Below, in pieces: positions 33,672-43,186 of a DNA stretch of 64,000 nt. The position numbers and the translations under genes are program-made. The DNA comes from Bacteroidales bacterium UBA1392 (GTDB lineage: Bacteria > Bacteroidota > Bacteroidia > Bacteroidales > UBA932). The stretch's first letter is position 1. Each line of letters starts with the position of its first letter. Where the stretch lies: positions 1 to 64,000 of the forward strand of contig DBQO01000022.1 of the NCBI GenBank assembly GCA_002305275.1, given 5' to 3'. Below the pieces are notes generated by a model. The model had not been told where the DNA came from, did no database searches, and was given only the letters and a program-made list of their open reading frames with translations.

Positions 33672-35533
33672 CTCTTCGAATATTTAAGCCATAAGTCTGC
33701 AAACCTCGCAGGCGACCATTTCATAAGGAAATACCAGCTCCAACCCTTTCCGTAGTAATTCTCCACAGAAAATGATTGGGGTACTCCCCTTTCATATATG
33801 TAGACCCGCGACTTCCAATCTTCGGTATTGTAATAGGTGCCTCTGGCACATAGATCCCATCTGCGATCTCTCGAACGAAACCCAAGCTCCCCATAAGTAG
33901 CAAAGCCTTTCACTCCTCCTTCGATCCGCGCAGAAAGAGACCAGCATTGGGAAAGTACAAATAATGTATGTAATCGCCCTTTAAGGGTGGATCCGGATTC
34001 GCTCTTGTGGCGCCAGTCAAGTCGTATCTGAATCTTTGAACCATTGCGGGACTCCCTCATTAGGTCGAATCGTGCTCTGGAGTCCCAGGATGGCCCTTCA
34101 ATCCTATATCGGGACCAGGGATAGGCGCTATACTCCGCAGATAGAGAGAATGTCCAGTTTCTAAAAGGCATATATTTGAGACTCGCGGTAGTTCCATACT
34201 GGTTTGAGCAATTGGAGAGAGTGGAGTAAGCAGCGGCGTGAGTAGCGGTGTAGCCCTTACCGTAAGCTCGAAACAGAAGGGCCATCTCCAGCTTGTAATC
34301 GGGATTCCATAATAGGCCGCAAAGCAGCGCTGCTGCCGGCCGGAAGTCCAGGGCAGCCTCTGCGAAGAAACGGAAACTACGCCACGACGAGTAGAGATCC
34401 AGTGCCATGTTACCCCAGAGGCCATTATAGATCTGATATCGGTTGTACTCTTGTACGCGACGGGCGTTGCACTTGTCATATCCGTAGCAGAGTGCGGTTA
34501 CTCCTAAATGCATACGGTTAAAGTCGTAAGATAAGTGTCCGCCGAATAGATATTCATGCATGCTGTTGCGTGTGGCACGTTCAGCATCCGTAGTATGAAG
34601 GCCATCTCTGATTATGGAGGTATAGCAACTGTCTCCAACTACCCTTGCATCTACTCCGTTGTAAGAAGCAAAAAGTGAACATTCAATCTCCTTTGAACCG
34701 AAGGTTATCCCTGCTCCCCGCAGGAAATTCGACTCATCGGTAGAGGTATAAGGGGCAATGGTGCCACCCCGTTTAATCAGGGATGAGGGAGTCCCGAAAA
34801 AAGAGACCGGAAAGGCCTTCCACAGTGCAAGCCCTTGTCCGAATCTGGCAACATAATCTCCTATCACGACTCTCTCCAATCTTAATTTTTTGTCACTATC
34901 CGGTATGCCGGGCGGACTATATGCCAGGTGCAGAGAGGTAAAATCGGGTAGATAGTAAGGAGTAAGTTTCTCTCCCGCATCACTGTCTATAGTCAGACCG
35001 GCGCTAATACGTTTTCCATATTCGATTTTGTATTTTGAGGTCAATGAAATACCTTCAGAGTCTCTTTTTTTTCGAACTTTAGTAGAAAAACGATGTCCGA
35101 AGCTCTCCTCCACTAAGGGAGAAGCAATCGCTTGGAGTGAGGAAAATCTGAAGAAATAACTCACCAATTCAATAGCCTCCTGACCGAAACCATCTACCAG
35201 CGATAGCTCCGAAAGTGAAAGTATATCGCCATACTCCTTCCGGTAATCCAAAATGCTCTCGATCTGAAAAGGGGTAAGTAAGCCACACTCCTCCATCTGT
35301 CGTCTGGTAAGCATATTGATCTCCAATGGCGAAGAGAGCAACTCCTCATATTTGAGCTGAAGCTCAAGAGCGGCCTCCTCTCCTCCCGAGGAGGCAATAT
35401 CTTCAATCATGGAAATAAGTTGATGTGGCAGCCGGTGCTGCCCTTTACAGTCTGATGTTGTACAAAAAAAGATTGCCACCGCTATGGCGATGGCAATCAG
35501 GACTCTTTCAAACCCCACAATCTCTCGCCTCAT
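33632..35533 (-). CDS. Exported helix-hairpin-helix protein, probable outer-membrane barrel
   Basis: The 633-residue product has a signal peptide (about 8-30). Near residues 75-130 lie tandem helix-hairpin-helix motifs of the ComEA type (EINMLTRRQMEECGLLTPFQIESIL and SLSELSLVDGFGQEAIELVSYF, each read as a separate hairpin). The remaining 480 residues alternate aromatic and polar residues with many Tyr/Arg/Ser, consistent with an outer-membrane beta barrel. This combination is a recurring, uncharacterised Bacteroidetes protein. DNA binding is inferred from the hairpins only. The last 12 codons lie antisense within the transglycosylase gene. Confidence 0.75.
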   Translation of the reverse strand: MRREIVGFERVLIAIAIAVAIFFCTTSDCKGQHRLPHQLISMIEDIASSGGEEAALELQLKYEELLSSPLEINMLTRRQMEECGLLTPFQIESILDYRKEYGDILSLSELSLVDGFGQEAIELVSYFFRFSSLQAIASPLVEESFGHRFSTKVRKKRDSEGISLTSKYKIEYGKRISAGLTIDSDAGEKLTPYYLPDFTSLHLAYSPPGIPDSDKKLRLERVVIGDYVARFGQGLALWKAFPVSFFGTPSSLIKRGGTIAPYTSTDESNFLRGAGITFGSKEIECSLFASYNGVDARVVGDSCYTSIIRDGLHTTDAERATRNSMHEYLFGGHLSYDFNRMHLGVTALCYGYDKCNARRVQEYNRYQIYNGLWGNMALDLYSSWRSFRFFAEAALDFRPAAALLCGLLWNPDYKLEMALLFRAYGKGYTATHAAAYSTLSNCSNQYGTTASLKYMPFRNWTFSLSAEYSAYPWSRYRIEGPSWDSRARFDLMRESRNGSKIQIRLDWRHKSESGSTLKGRLHTLFVLSQCWSLSARIEGGVKGFATYGELGFRSRDRRWDLCARGTYYNTEDWKSRVYIYERGVPQSFSVENYYGKGWSWYFLMKWSPARFADLWLKYSKSYCAFFILITIPG

Positions 35534-35574
35534 ATTCCCCGAAAAGTTAAACTATGATAATCAAAAATGCATAG

Positions 35575-36087
35575 TCAATTTGTTTTGAACTTGTACTTAA
35601 TTTCAGCCAATTCATCGTTGGCCTTGGATATCTTGGATGCCAAATCAGCCTTAAAAGCCTTAACTTTCTCCATCAATGCCACATCGGAGAGTGCCAGCAT
35701 CTGTACTGCGAGAATTGCGGCATTCCTCGCTCCATCGAGGGCAACCGTAGCTACCGGTATACCCGAAGGCATTTGTAGAATGGAAAGTAGTGAATCCCAC
35801 CCATCGATGGAATTTGAAGATTTAATCGGAACGCCTATAACCGGCAGAGGAGTGTATGCAGCAATGACTCCCGGAAGATGGGCTGCTCCACCGGCACCCG
35901 CAATTATGACCTTGATTCCACGGGCCGCAGCTCCTTCCGCAAACTCCATAACCCTGTGGGGCACTCTATGTGCCGACAGAGCATTTATTTCGAAAGGTAT
36001 CTCCATCATTTCCAGAAACTCCGCAGCCTGTTTCATAACAGGCATATCGGAAGTACTCCCCATTATAATACTTACTTGCGCTCTCAT
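35575..36087 (-). CDS. purE: N5-carboxyaminoimidazole ribonucleotide mutase
   Basis: Class I PurE (170 residues) converts N5-CAIR to CAIR in purine synthesis. SIIMGSTSDMPVMKQAAEFL at the N-terminus, ALSAHRVPHRVMEFA (about 38, catalytic His) and IIAGAGGAAHLPGVIAAYT (about 60) are the family signatures. It is transcribed divergently from hpt, with its own promoter at 36112-36142. No purK is adjacent. The purine salvage gene across the same promoter region suggests linked control. Confidence 0.95.
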   Translation of the reverse strand: MRAQVSIIMGSTSDMPVMKQAAEFLEMMEIPFEINALSAHRVPHRVMEFAEGAAARGIKVIIAGAGGAAHLPGVIAAYTPLPVIGVPIKSSNSIDGWDSLLSILQMPSGIPVATVALDGARNAAILAVQMLALSDVALMEKVKAFKADLASKISKANDELAEIKYKFKTN

Positions 36088-36111
36088 ATTGTCTCATTTT
36101 ATATCATGTCC

Positions 36112-36142
36112 CAAAAATAATGATTAAATTTGCCACTGCAAA
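36112..36142 (-). promoter_or_regulatory. Bacteroidetes-type promoter of purE, overlapping an hpt -7 box
   Basis: On the minus strand TTTG (36142-36139), 19 bases, then TATTTTTG (36119-36112) match the -33/-7 form. On the plus strand TAAATTTG (36125-36132) lies within the same stretch, 26 bases before the hpt ATG. It lacks a well-spaced TTTG. The two promoters would compete for polymerase. Confidence 0.7.
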
Positions 36143-36157
36143 ATAATTATCTTACAG

Positions 36158-36706
36158 ATGGAAAGAATCAAACTACACGACAAATATTTTGTGCCATACA
36201 TCCGTTACGAGGAGATTTCAAAAGCCATTGACGTGGTGGCTGAAAAAATAAACAAGGATTTTCGCGGACGGGAAAAGCCGCCAATCCTGCTCTGCGTACT
36301 CAACGGGTCGATAATGTTTACCGGTGAGCTGATGAAAAGGATCACCTTCCCCTGTGAGATTACCAGCATCAGACTGGCCTCCTATGAAGGCACGCTCTCT
36401 TCGGGCAAAACAAAGACAATTCTCGGACTTACCGCTGACATAAAAGGTAGAGACCTGATCATCGTGGAAGATATAGTTGATACAGGCACTACCATTTACG
36501 ACATACACAAAACACTTACCATAGCCGGAGCCAATGACATCAAGATATGTACACTCCTGCTCAAGCCCGAAGTCTATCACAAATCTCTGCGTCTTGACTA
36601 TGTGGCAATGGAGGTTGACAATCGTTTCCTCGTAGGGTTCGGTCTGGACTATAACCAACTGGGACGTAATAGCAAAGACATATACATCCTCGACAAATCA
36701 TCTTAA
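36158..36706 (+). CDS. hpt: Hypoxanthine phosphoribosyltransferase
   Basis: Salvages hypoxanthine (and probably guanine) with PRPP. The 182-residue cytoplasmic protein has LIIVEDIVDTGTTIYD, the PRPP-binding loop, near residue 105, and LLCVLNGSIMFTGEL near 45. The C-terminal DNRFLVGFGLDY block closes over the purine. It is first in a run hpt-adk-obg-PAP2-lplA. adk follows after 22 bases. Confidence 0.93.
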   Translation: MERIKLHDKYFVPYIRYEEISKAIDVVAEKINKDFRGREKPPILLCVLNGSIMFTGELMKRITFPCEITSIRLASYEGTLSSGKTKTILGLTADIKGRDLIIVEDIVDTGTTIYDIHKTLTIAGANDIKICTLLLKPEVYHKSLRLDYVAMEVDNRFLVGFGLDYNQLGRNSKDIYILDKSS

Positions 36707-36728
36707 CATTGCATAAGAGACATATATC

Positions 36729-37307
36729 ATGAAGCACTTTATAATTATTGGCCCACCCGGTGCCGGAAAAGGCACTCAAGCGAAGCTTATTGTTGAAAAA
36801 CATAATTTAAGACACATATCCACCGGAGACCTTCTTCGGGCGGAGATAAAAGCCGATACAAAGCTGGGGCGTAAGATCAAGGCCATTATTGATGACGGCA
36901 ACTTAGTCCCTGACGAGATGGTTCTCAAGATGATCAAGAGTGTAATTACAAAAAATCCGCATGTGTCAGGCTTTATTTTCGATGGGTTTCCCCGCACTAC
37001 CATACAAGCCTCCGATTTTGACTCTCATCTAAAAAGTCTCGGAATGGATGTTAACGGTGTGATTTCAATCATAATCAGTGATGACATTGTAAAAGATAGA
37101 ATTCATCACAGAGCAATGATTGAAGATCGCAAGGATGACATGAACGATGAGATAATACAAAACCGTATAGCCACCTACCACGCTAAGACGGAGCCATTAA
37201 TAGATTATTACAAAAACCAGGGCAAGTACCACGAAATTGACGGCAACGGTACGATTGAGGAAATTTTCACCACAATATCTACCCTGATTGAGAGGCTTTC
37301 CAAATAG
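36729..37307 (+). CDS. adk: Adenylate kinase
   Basis: Interconverts AMP + ATP and 2 ADP. It begins [20 protein letters not shown] (P-loop), with [13 protein letters not shown] (AMP binding) and [13 protein letters not shown]. At 192 residues it is the short-lid form without zinc cysteines, usual for Bacteroidetes. The lid arginine region is [18 protein letters not shown]. obg starts 4 bases after its stop. Confidence 0.96.
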   Translation: MKHFIIIGPPGAGKGTQAKLIVEKHNLRHISTGDLLRAEIKADTKLGRKIKAIIDDGNLVPDEMVLKMIKSVITKNPHVSGFIFDGFPRTTIQASDFDSHLKSLGMDVNGVISIIISDDIVKDRIHHRAMIEDRKDDMNDEIIQNRIATYHAKTEPLIDYYKNQGKYHEIDGNGTIEEIFTTISTLIERLSK

Positions 37308-37311
37308 AATA

Positions 37312-38331
37312 ATGAGAAATCAAGGTTCCAACTTCATAGATTATGTCCGCATATTTTGTAAATCGGGTCACGGAGGAAAGGGTTCCACTCACCTCCGCAG
37401 GGAAAAATATATCCCCAAAGGAGGTCCCGACGGAGGAGATGGAGGAAGGGGCGGCCATATAATATTAAAGGGTGACAAGCAGCTCTGGACTCTCATTCAC
37501 CTAAAATATCGCAAACATATAAAGGCAGAAAACGGAGGAGACGGTAGCGGACAACTACGGACAGGCGCAGATGGTAAGGATATTATCCTCAAAGTACCCT
37601 TGGGGACTGTAGCCAAAGATGGTGAAACGGGTGAAGTGCTCTTTGAAATTGTTGATGACGGCCAGGAGACAATTCTTGCGCAAGGCGGCCGTGGAGGTCT
37701 GGGTAACAACAACTTCAAAAGTCCCACCAATCAGACGCCCCGTTATGCGCAACCCGGAGAAGAGGGTGTTGAAGGCTGGTTTGTCCTCGAACTGAAAATA
37801 TTGGCTGATGTGGGGCTGGTGGGATTTCCAAATGCAGGTAAGTCAACTCTACTCTCTGTAGTGTCTGCTGCAAAGCCCAAAATAGCGGACTATGCATTTA
37901 CCACCCTCGAACCTAATCTTGGCATAGTAAATTATTACGATGACAAGTCCTTTGTAATGGCAGATATTCCAGGTATCATAGAAGGTGCCCATGAAGGAAG
38001 AGGCCTTGGGCTTAGATTTCTAAGACACATTGAACGCAACTCGATGCTGCTCTTTATGATACCGGCAGATAGCAAGGATATCTCCGGAGAGTATGATATT
38101 CTACTCAATGAGCTGAAACAATACAATCCGGAACTACTGGACAAGGAGCGTCTTCTGGCTGTCAGCAAGTCCGATATGCTGGATGACGAACTTAAAAGGG
38201 AGATCAAAAAGCATCTCCCCAAAAAGATCCCATATCTCTTTATCTCTTCTCTAACAGGTGAAGGGATACCTCAGCTTAAGGATATGCTCTGGAAGACCCT
38301 GAACAGCGATGGAGAAATTGATCGAACTTGA
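37312..38331 (+). CDS. obg: GTPase Obg (ribosome assembly)
   Basis: The essential GTPase binds 50S precursors. The glycine-rich Obg fold occupies residues 1-158 ([20 protein letters not shown]). The G domain shows [12 protein letters not shown] (G1), [16 protein letters not shown] (G3 with switch) and SKSD (G4). The 339 residues end after the G domain, so the optional C-terminal OCT domain is absent. The ATG at 37312 gives the standard N-terminus ([12 protein letters not shown]); a TTG at 37288 lies inside adk and is unlikely. The next gene overlaps its last 23 bases. Confidence 0.95.
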   Translation: MRNQGSNFIDYVRIFCKSGHGGKGSTHLRREKYIPKGGPDGGDGGRGGHIILKGDKQLWTLIHLKYRKHIKAENGGDGSGQLRTGADGKDIILKVPLGTVAKDGETGEVLFEIVDDGQETILAQGGRGGLGNNNFKSPTNQTPRYAQPGEEGVEGWFVLELKILADVGLVGFPNAGKSTLLSVVSAAKPKIADYAFTTLEPNLGIVNYYDDKSFVMADIPGIIEGAHEGRGLGLRFLRHIERNSMLLFMIPADSKDISGEYDILLNELKQYNPELLDKERLLAVSKSDMLDDELKREIKKHLPKKIPYLFISSLTGEGIPQLKDMLWKTLNSDGEIDRT

Positions 38332-38866
38332 TATGAAATTGTTCACCCTTCTCAACGGGTGGCATTCGGATTTCTTTGATCCGATTATGGTTTTTCTCTC
38401 AAAAGTATGGGTGTGGGTACCGCTCTATCTGGCGGTGATGGTCTATCTTTTCGTTACAAAAAAATGGAAAGTGGCACTGCTAGCAGTGGTGACCATTGTG
38501 CTGGCATACCTCGCCAGCGAGCACATATCGGTATTCATCAAAGAGAGTGTGGCCCGCTTTAGGCCTTGTGAAGAGCCTTTGCTCGCGGATAGTGTCAGGA
38601 TGCTGGAGCCCCACGGTTCCCTCTACGGATTTGTATCCGGCCACGCGTGCAATACCTTCTGCTTTGCAGCTCTCTCCTCGTTGATTATACGCAAAAGACT
38701 CTATACTATCCTTATTTTTATCTGGGCATCCTCAATATCATACAGCAGGATTTATGTAGGCAAGCACTATCCAGCCGACATTATTGGCGGTGCACTCCTG
38801 GGCCTGTTGATTGCATATCTCTTCTGGCTCATCTATAAGAGTGTTTATAAAAAATTATGCTCCTGA
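38309..38866 (+). CDS. PAP2-family membrane phosphatase
   Basis: A 185-residue inner-membrane protein with about five transmembrane helices. The three acid-phosphatase motifs are present: KESVARFRP (about 78), VSGHACNTF (about 112, with catalytic His) and [16 protein letters not shown] (about 147). Such enzymes dephosphorylate undecaprenyl pyrophosphate, phosphatidic acid or related lipids. The start overlaps obg and the end overlaps lplA by 10 bases, so all three are probably translated from one message. Confidence 0.9.
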   Translation: MEKLIELDMKLFTLLNGWHSDFFDPIMVFLSKVWVWVPLYLAVMVYLFVTKKWKVALLAVVTIVLAYLASEHISVFIKESVARFRPCEEPLLADSVRMLEPHGSLYGFVSGHACNTFCFAALSSLIIRKRLYTILIFIWASSISYSRIYVGKHYPADIIGGALLGLLIAYLFWLIYKSVYKKLCS

Positions 38867-39834
38867 TCTACGATACCAATACCGACCCTCACTGGAACCT
38901 CGCCGCTGAGGAGTACCTCCTTGAGAACTTTAATGAGAGTGTTTTTCGCCTATGGCGAAATGCAGACTCAATTATCATTGGTCGCAATCAAAATGCCTAT
39001 GCCGAAATCGACACGGAATGGGTCTCTTCCAAAGGTATTCCGGTGGTACGCAGATTGAGTGGAGGCGGTGCGGTTTTTCACGATCTGGGAAATGTAAATT
39101 TTTCCTTTTTCGAGAGTGGAATTTCCCGTCAGGAGAGCAATGAGATGTTCCGTAGGTTTACCGGCCCTATTCTCGATGCACTTCATTCACTCGGAGTGGA
39201 AGCCTACCTAGAAGGACGCAACGACCTGATGATTGATGGCAAAAAGTTTTCCGGTAATGCGATGTGTTTTTCAAGAAATCGAATTATGCAACACGGTACT
39301 CTACTATTCAGCTCTTCCATAAAATCCCTTGCGCAAGCTCTGAAAGAGCGTCCGGAAAAGTTCGATGGAAAGGCCGTGAAGTCCCACCGCTCCAGAGTGA
39401 CGAACATTTCCGAACATTTGAGTGATAAGATTGACGTGAACGGATTTATGGAATATCTGGCAAAATATGTGGGGCGAGGATCTGCTCCATACAGATGGAG
39501 TGAAGAGGACCTCGGCGCAATTGATGCCCTTGCGGAATCTAGATACCGTAGGGATTCCTGGAATTTTGGTGCTTCGCCCAAATATGGTCTCAATAAGGTA
39601 GTAAAGTTCCCAGCAGGACTTGTGGAGATCTCATTTGACGTCTCCTCCGGAAAAATATCAGCACTCGAAATTAGAGGTGACTTCTTCTTCAACAGACCTG
39701 TGGAGGAATTCTGCTCTTCGATGCGGGGAGTGGAGCATACCCCTGAAAAAATTTCCGGCCGCCTCAATGAAGTGGCAGCCGGTGAATATTTTTGTGGTAT
39801 CAGCCCGGAAGAGCTGATGACGTTATTTTTCTAA
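38857..39834 (+). CDS. lplA: Lipoate-protein ligase
   Basis: Attaches free lipoate to the lysine of E2 or H-protein domains through lipoyl-AMP. The 325-residue enzyme shows SIIIGRNQNAYAEID, RRLSGGGAVFHDLGNVNFSF (the ligase fingerprint) and MIDGKKFSGNAM, whose lysine contacts lipoyl-AMP. The C-terminal accessory domain starts near 250. It is the last gene of the hpt-to-lplA run, ending 3 bases before the convergent hpf stop. Confidence 0.92.
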   Translation: MLLIYDTNTDPHWNLAAEEYLLENFNESVFRLWRNADSIIIGRNQNAYAEIDTEWVSSKGIPVVRRLSGGGAVFHDLGNVNFSFFESGISRQESNEMFRRFTGPILDALHSLGVEAYLEGRNDLMIDGKKFSGNAMCFSRNRIMQHGTLLFSSSIKSLAQALKERPEKFDGKAVKSHRSRVTNISEHLSDKIDVNGFMEYLAKYVGRGSAPYRWSEEDLGAIDALAESRYRRDSWNFGASPKYGLNKVVKFPAGLVEISFDVSSGKISALEIRGDFFFNRPVEEFCSSMRGVEHTPEKISGRLNEVAAGEYFCGISPEELMTLFF

Positions 39835-39837
39835 ATC

Positions 39838-40128
39838 TTATTTAAATCGTTTCTCCTTAGCGGAAACAAGAGCTCCTTTGAGTACTCCTACACAATCTAC
39901 GATAGCCTCCTCAAATGTGTCGGCATTTTTTTCTACAATAATTTCCGTACCCGGAATGTAAACGATAATCTTTACGTTTTTGTTTTGTGGGTCAGCAAGC
40001 AATGAGAGGTTGACTTCGGTACGCACGATATCTTCGTAGTACTTGGCGATTTTACCTACCTTGTTGTCGATGAAATCCAGCAGTTTCTGATCTGCATCGA
40101 ATTTAATTGATTGTACTTTAATTTCCAT
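39838..40128 (-). CDS. hpf: Ribosome hibernation-promoting factor, short form (HPF/RaiA)
   Basis: The 96-residue protein has the beta-alpha-beta-beta-beta-alpha HPF fold only, without the C-terminal dimerisation domain of long HPF. KVQSIKFDADQKLLDFIDNK begins it, and IIVEKNADTFEEAIVDCVG is the second helix region. It binds between 30S head and body in stationary phase and blocks tRNA sites. It overlaps the upstream recombinase gene by 11 bases. Confidence 0.92.
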   Translation of the reverse strand: MEIKVQSIKFDADQKLLDFIDNKVGKIAKYYEDIVRTEVNLSLLADPQNKNVKIIVYIPGTEIIVEKNADTFEEAIVDCVGVLKGALVSAKEKRFK

Positions 40129-41062
40129 TTTTACCTCCGTTTTTTGCTCTTGGATGAGCTGTTAAGTATGCGTTCTTTAGCTGTTCAAATGAATTATGCG
40201 TATAAATCTGAGTCGCAGCAAGTGATGAATGGCCCAGAATCTCCTTGATACTGTTGAGGTCGGCACCGCGGTTAAGCAGGTGTGTTGCAAGTGAATGTCT
40301 CAGCAAGTGGGGCGATTTGCGCCCTGTAAAACCTTCAACTTTCTCAAGTTCCTTTTTGACCACATTGTTTACAAAAGCCGGATAAAGCGGTCGTCCGGTA
40401 TCAGTCAAAAAGAAGTAGCCGTCACTATTGCCGGGAAACTCCCTGTTAATTCTCTTCAAATATAACAACAATTCCTGAGATATCAAATATGGAATTGGAA
40501 TTTCTCTCAATTTATCTCCTTTGCCCAAAACCCTTATTACCGACCTCTCCGGATCAAAGTCGGTGATTTTCAAGCCACAGAGTTCTGCCCGCCGAATCCC
40601 GCTGGAATAGAGTAGCAAAAGTATGGTCCTGTTGCGAAAAACCGAAAAAGATTCCTCGCCCTCCTGCTCCCCGCTTTCTTCAGTCATAGATCTAAAATAA
40701 TTAGCCATAGCCTTCTCGGTATAGAACTCCGGGAGCTTCTTATCCTCTTTAGGGCGGAATACCTTTTTAACCGGATTGGATGGGATCAAACCCTGTTTCA
40801 TAAGATAGGAGCAGTAGCTGCTGAGAGCCGCCAGTTTGAGGTTCATGGTACGGGCAGAAAGTCCGCTTTCAAGTCCGCTGGCAATGAAACCGCGAATATT
40901 TAGCGGGGTGAGTACAGAGGTCTCCTCTCCTACCTCAATTTTACCTTCGGGAAAGATATGGGCATAAAATTCATCCACCGCACTCCTGTAAAGAACCAGT
41001 GTGCGCCCAGAATACCTTTTCTGCACTCCAAGCCATTCGATGAATGAGTCAATTATCTTCAT
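40118..41062 (-). CDS. Tyrosine recombinase of the XerC/XerD type
   Basis: A 314-residue site-specific recombinase. The N-terminal SAM-like domain (about 1-95) is followed by the catalytic domain with SSGIRRAELCGL (Arg), SPHLLRHSLATHLLNRGAD (HxLRH) and LGHSSLAATQIYTHNSF (His and nucleophilic Tyr). Size and absence of mobile-element context suggest a chromosome dimer-resolution enzyme rather than a phage integrase. I start it at the ATG at 41062; a TTG at 41080 would overlap hutU by 10 bases. hpf follows with overlap. In Bacteroides an rpsU-xer-hpf order is familiar; here hutU intervenes and rpsU points away. Confidence 0.9.
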   Translation of the reverse strand: MKIIDSFIEWLGVQKRYSGRTLVLYRSAVDEFYAHIFPEGKIEVGEETSVLTPLNIRGFIASGLESGLSARTMNLKLAALSSYCSYLMKQGLIPSNPVKKVFRPKEDKKLPEFYTEKAMANYFRSMTEESGEQEGEESFSVFRNRTILLLLYSSGIRRAELCGLKITDFDPERSVIRVLGKGDKLREIPIPYLISQELLLYLKRINREFPGNSDGYFFLTDTGRPLYPAFVNNVVKKELEKVEGFTGRKSPHLLRHSLATHLLNRGADLNSIKEILGHSSLAATQIYTHNSFEQLKNAYLTAHPRAKNGGKNGN

Positions 41063-41070
41063 AGGGGCTA

Positions 41071-43086
41071 TCAAAAACAACTCTCCACAAGATCATCATC
41101 TGCAATATTGGGTAGAGTAACTTTTAGCAATGGAGTACGCTCCATTTCACGCTTAATGGCGAAAATCGCTCCCTCATTACGTGCCCAGCTGCGCCGTGCA
41201 ATACCATTATTTACATCCCAGTGGAGCATCGCCTTAATACGGCGATCCGACTCTTCACTTCCATCTATCACCATTCCGAATCCGCCATTGATCACTTCGC
41301 CCCAACCAACTCCTCCTCCATTGTGGATCGAAACCCAGGTTGCTCCGCGGAAAGAGTCACCTATGACATTTTGTATCGCCATATCGGCAGTGAATGAGGA
41401 GCCGTCATAGATGTTGGAAGTCTCCCTAAAAGGAGAATCGGTTCCGGAAACGTCGTGATGGTCTCGTCCAAGAACTATTGGAGCACTTATCCTTCCCTCG
41501 CGGATAGCCTTATTCATAGCCAGGGCTATCTTAGTGCGACCTTCTGCATCAGCATAGAGTATGCGTGCCTGCGAACCTACCACCAGATTGTTTGCTGCCG
41601 CCTCTCTGATCCAGTGAATATTATCCTTTAGTTGCGGTTGTATCTCGACCGGGGCTCTACGCAGAATCTCTTCCTGTACCTCTATTGCAAGGGAATCGGT
41701 AACCGCCAGGTCCTCAGGAAGCGAGGAGGTACAGACCCAACGGTAAGGTCCGAATCCGTAATCGAAGAAGAAGGGGCCCATAATGTCTTGAACATACGAT
41801 GGATAACGGAACCTTCCATCATCTTTCAGAATATCCGCACCTGCCCTGGAGGCCTCCAGAAGGAAAGCATTGCCATAATCAAAGAAATACATACCCTGAG
41901 CGGTAAGCCGATTGATAGCTGCCACATGTCTGCGTAAAGTATTGTAAACCTCCTGCTTGAAGCGTTCCGGCTCCTGCGCCATCATCCTGTTGGACTCTTC
42001 CAATGAGAAGCCGACAGGATAATAACCTCCGGCAAAGGGATTGTGGAGCGATGTCTGGTCACTTCCCAAGTCTACCCTGATATCTCTATCGGCGAGACGC
42101 TCCCACAAGTCCACAACATTTCCTTGATAAGCCAGTGAAACCGCTTCATGAGCGGCACTCGCTTTGAGCGCCCTCTCTATCAGGAGATCACAATCGGTAT
42201 ACACCTCATCTACCCAGCCTTGCTCATGACGCTTACTTACTGCCTTTGGATTGATCTCAGCTACTATACCTACCACCCCGGCAATTACTGCCGCCTTGGC
42301 CTGGGCTCCGGACATTCCTCCAAGGCCCGAACTCACGAAAATCTTACCTCTGATCTCTCCACTGCCCTTATTTTTCATTCTGGCAGCATTGAGTAAGGTA
42401 ATGGTGGTACCATGCACAATCCCCTGCGGGCCTATATACATGAAAGAACCTGCTGTCATCTGACCATACTGGGAGACTCCCATTGCATTGAACTTTTCCC
42501 AATGATCCTGAGAGGAGTAATTTGGGATTACCATACCATTTGTAACCACAAGACGGGGAGCCTCCTTGTGAGATGGGAAGAGTCCCATCGGGTGGCCACT
42601 ATATAGCACAAGCGTTTGCTCATCAGTCATCCGGGAGAGATACTGCATCGTGAGCAAATACTGAGCCCAGTTCTGGAAAACGGCTCCATTACCTCCGTAG
42701 GTTATAAGTTCGTGGGGATGCTGAGCTACTGCATAATCGAGGTTATTGCTGAGCATCAGCATGATTGCCGCTGCCTGACGAGATTTATGGGGAAAATCCT
42801 CTATCGATCGCGCCGTAATGCGGTATTCAGGACGGAAACGGTACATATAGATACGTCCGTAGCTCTCGAGTTCTTTTGCAAATTCGGCAGAGAGTTCCTT
42901 GTGGTGCTGTTTAGGAAAATATCTGAGAGCATTTTTAAGGGCGAGTACTTTCTCCTCTCTGGTAAGAATATCCTTGCGTCTTGGCGCATGACTTATTTCG
43001 TTGTCATATATGGCCGGCGGTGGCAGCTGGCTGGGGATTCCCTGTACGACCAACTCCCTGAAGCGTTTCAATTCGTTATTATCCAT
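41071..43086 (-). CDS. hutU: Urocanate hydratase
   Basis: Adds water to urocanate to give imidazolonepropionate, the second step of histidine degradation, using tightly bound NAD+. At 671 residues it is the extended form found in Bacteroidetes (enterobacterial enzymes are about 555). VSSGLGGMSGAQAKAAVIAG (about 252) is the NAD-binding segment. GPFFFDYGFGPYRWVCTSS (about 442) and IHNGGGVGWGEVINGGFGMV (about 590) surround the active site. No hutH, hutI or ftcD is seen nearby. The xer-type gene begins just after its stop, so they probably share a transcript. Confidence 0.94.
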   Translation of the reverse strand: MDNNELKRFRELVVQGIPSQLPPPAIYDNEISHAPRRKDILTREEKVLALKNALRYFPKQHHKELSAEFAKELESYGRIYMYRFRPEYRITARSIEDFPHKSRQAAAIMLMLSNNLDYAVAQHPHELITYGGNGAVFQNWAQYLLTMQYLSRMTDEQTLVLYSGHPMGLFPSHKEAPRLVVTNGMVIPNYSSQDHWEKFNAMGVSQYGQMTAGSFMYIGPQGIVHGTTITLLNAARMKNKGSGEIRGKIFVSSGLGGMSGAQAKAAVIAGVVGIVAEINPKAVSKRHEQGWVDEVYTDCDLLIERALKASAAHEAVSLAYQGNVVDLWERLADRDIRVDLGSDQTSLHNPFAGGYYPVGFSLEESNRMMAQEPERFKQEVYNTLRRHVAAINRLTAQGMYFFDYGNAFLLEASRAGADILKDDGRFRYPSYVQDIMGPFFFDYGFGPYRWVCTSSLPEDLAVTDSLAIEVQEEILRRAPVEIQPQLKDNIHWIREAAANNLVVGSQARILYADAEGRTKIALAMNKAIREGRISAPIVLGRDHHDVSGTDSPFRETSNIYDGSSFTADMAIQNVIGDSFRGATWVSIHNGGGVGWGEVINGGFGMVIDGSEESDRRIKAMLHWDVNNGIARRSWARNEGAIFAIKREMERTPLLKVTLPNIADDDLVESCF

Positions 43087-43116
43087 ATTTATTAATGATC
43101 TTTAGTATGCTACTTA

Positions 43117-43151
43117 CAAAAGTAAGTTTTTTTCTCCAATAATTTGTCAAA
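43117..43151 (-). promoter_or_regulatory. Candidate promoter of hutU-xer-hpf
   Basis: On the minus strand TTTG (43151-43148) and TACTTTTG (43124-43117) are separated by 23 bases. It overlaps the rpsU promoter by nine bases, so the two divergent transcription units share a compact control region. Confidence 0.6.
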
Positions 43152-43173
43152 CCGAAAATTTTACTTATATTTG
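43143..43173 (+). promoter_or_regulatory. Bacteroidetes-type promoter of rpsU
   Basis: TTTG (43143-43146), 19 bases, then TATATTTG (43166-43173) is a perfect -33/-7 pair. The start should be near 43180, giving a leader of about 24 bases consisting mostly of an A-run and the SD sequence. Confidence 0.85.
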
Positions 43174-43186
43174 TGGTCTCAAAAAA

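Noticed and set aside
41071..43086. hutU as a fusion because it is about 115 residues longer than the enterobacterial enzyme
   Set aside because: The extra length is distributed within the protein and is normal for the Bacteroidetes form.
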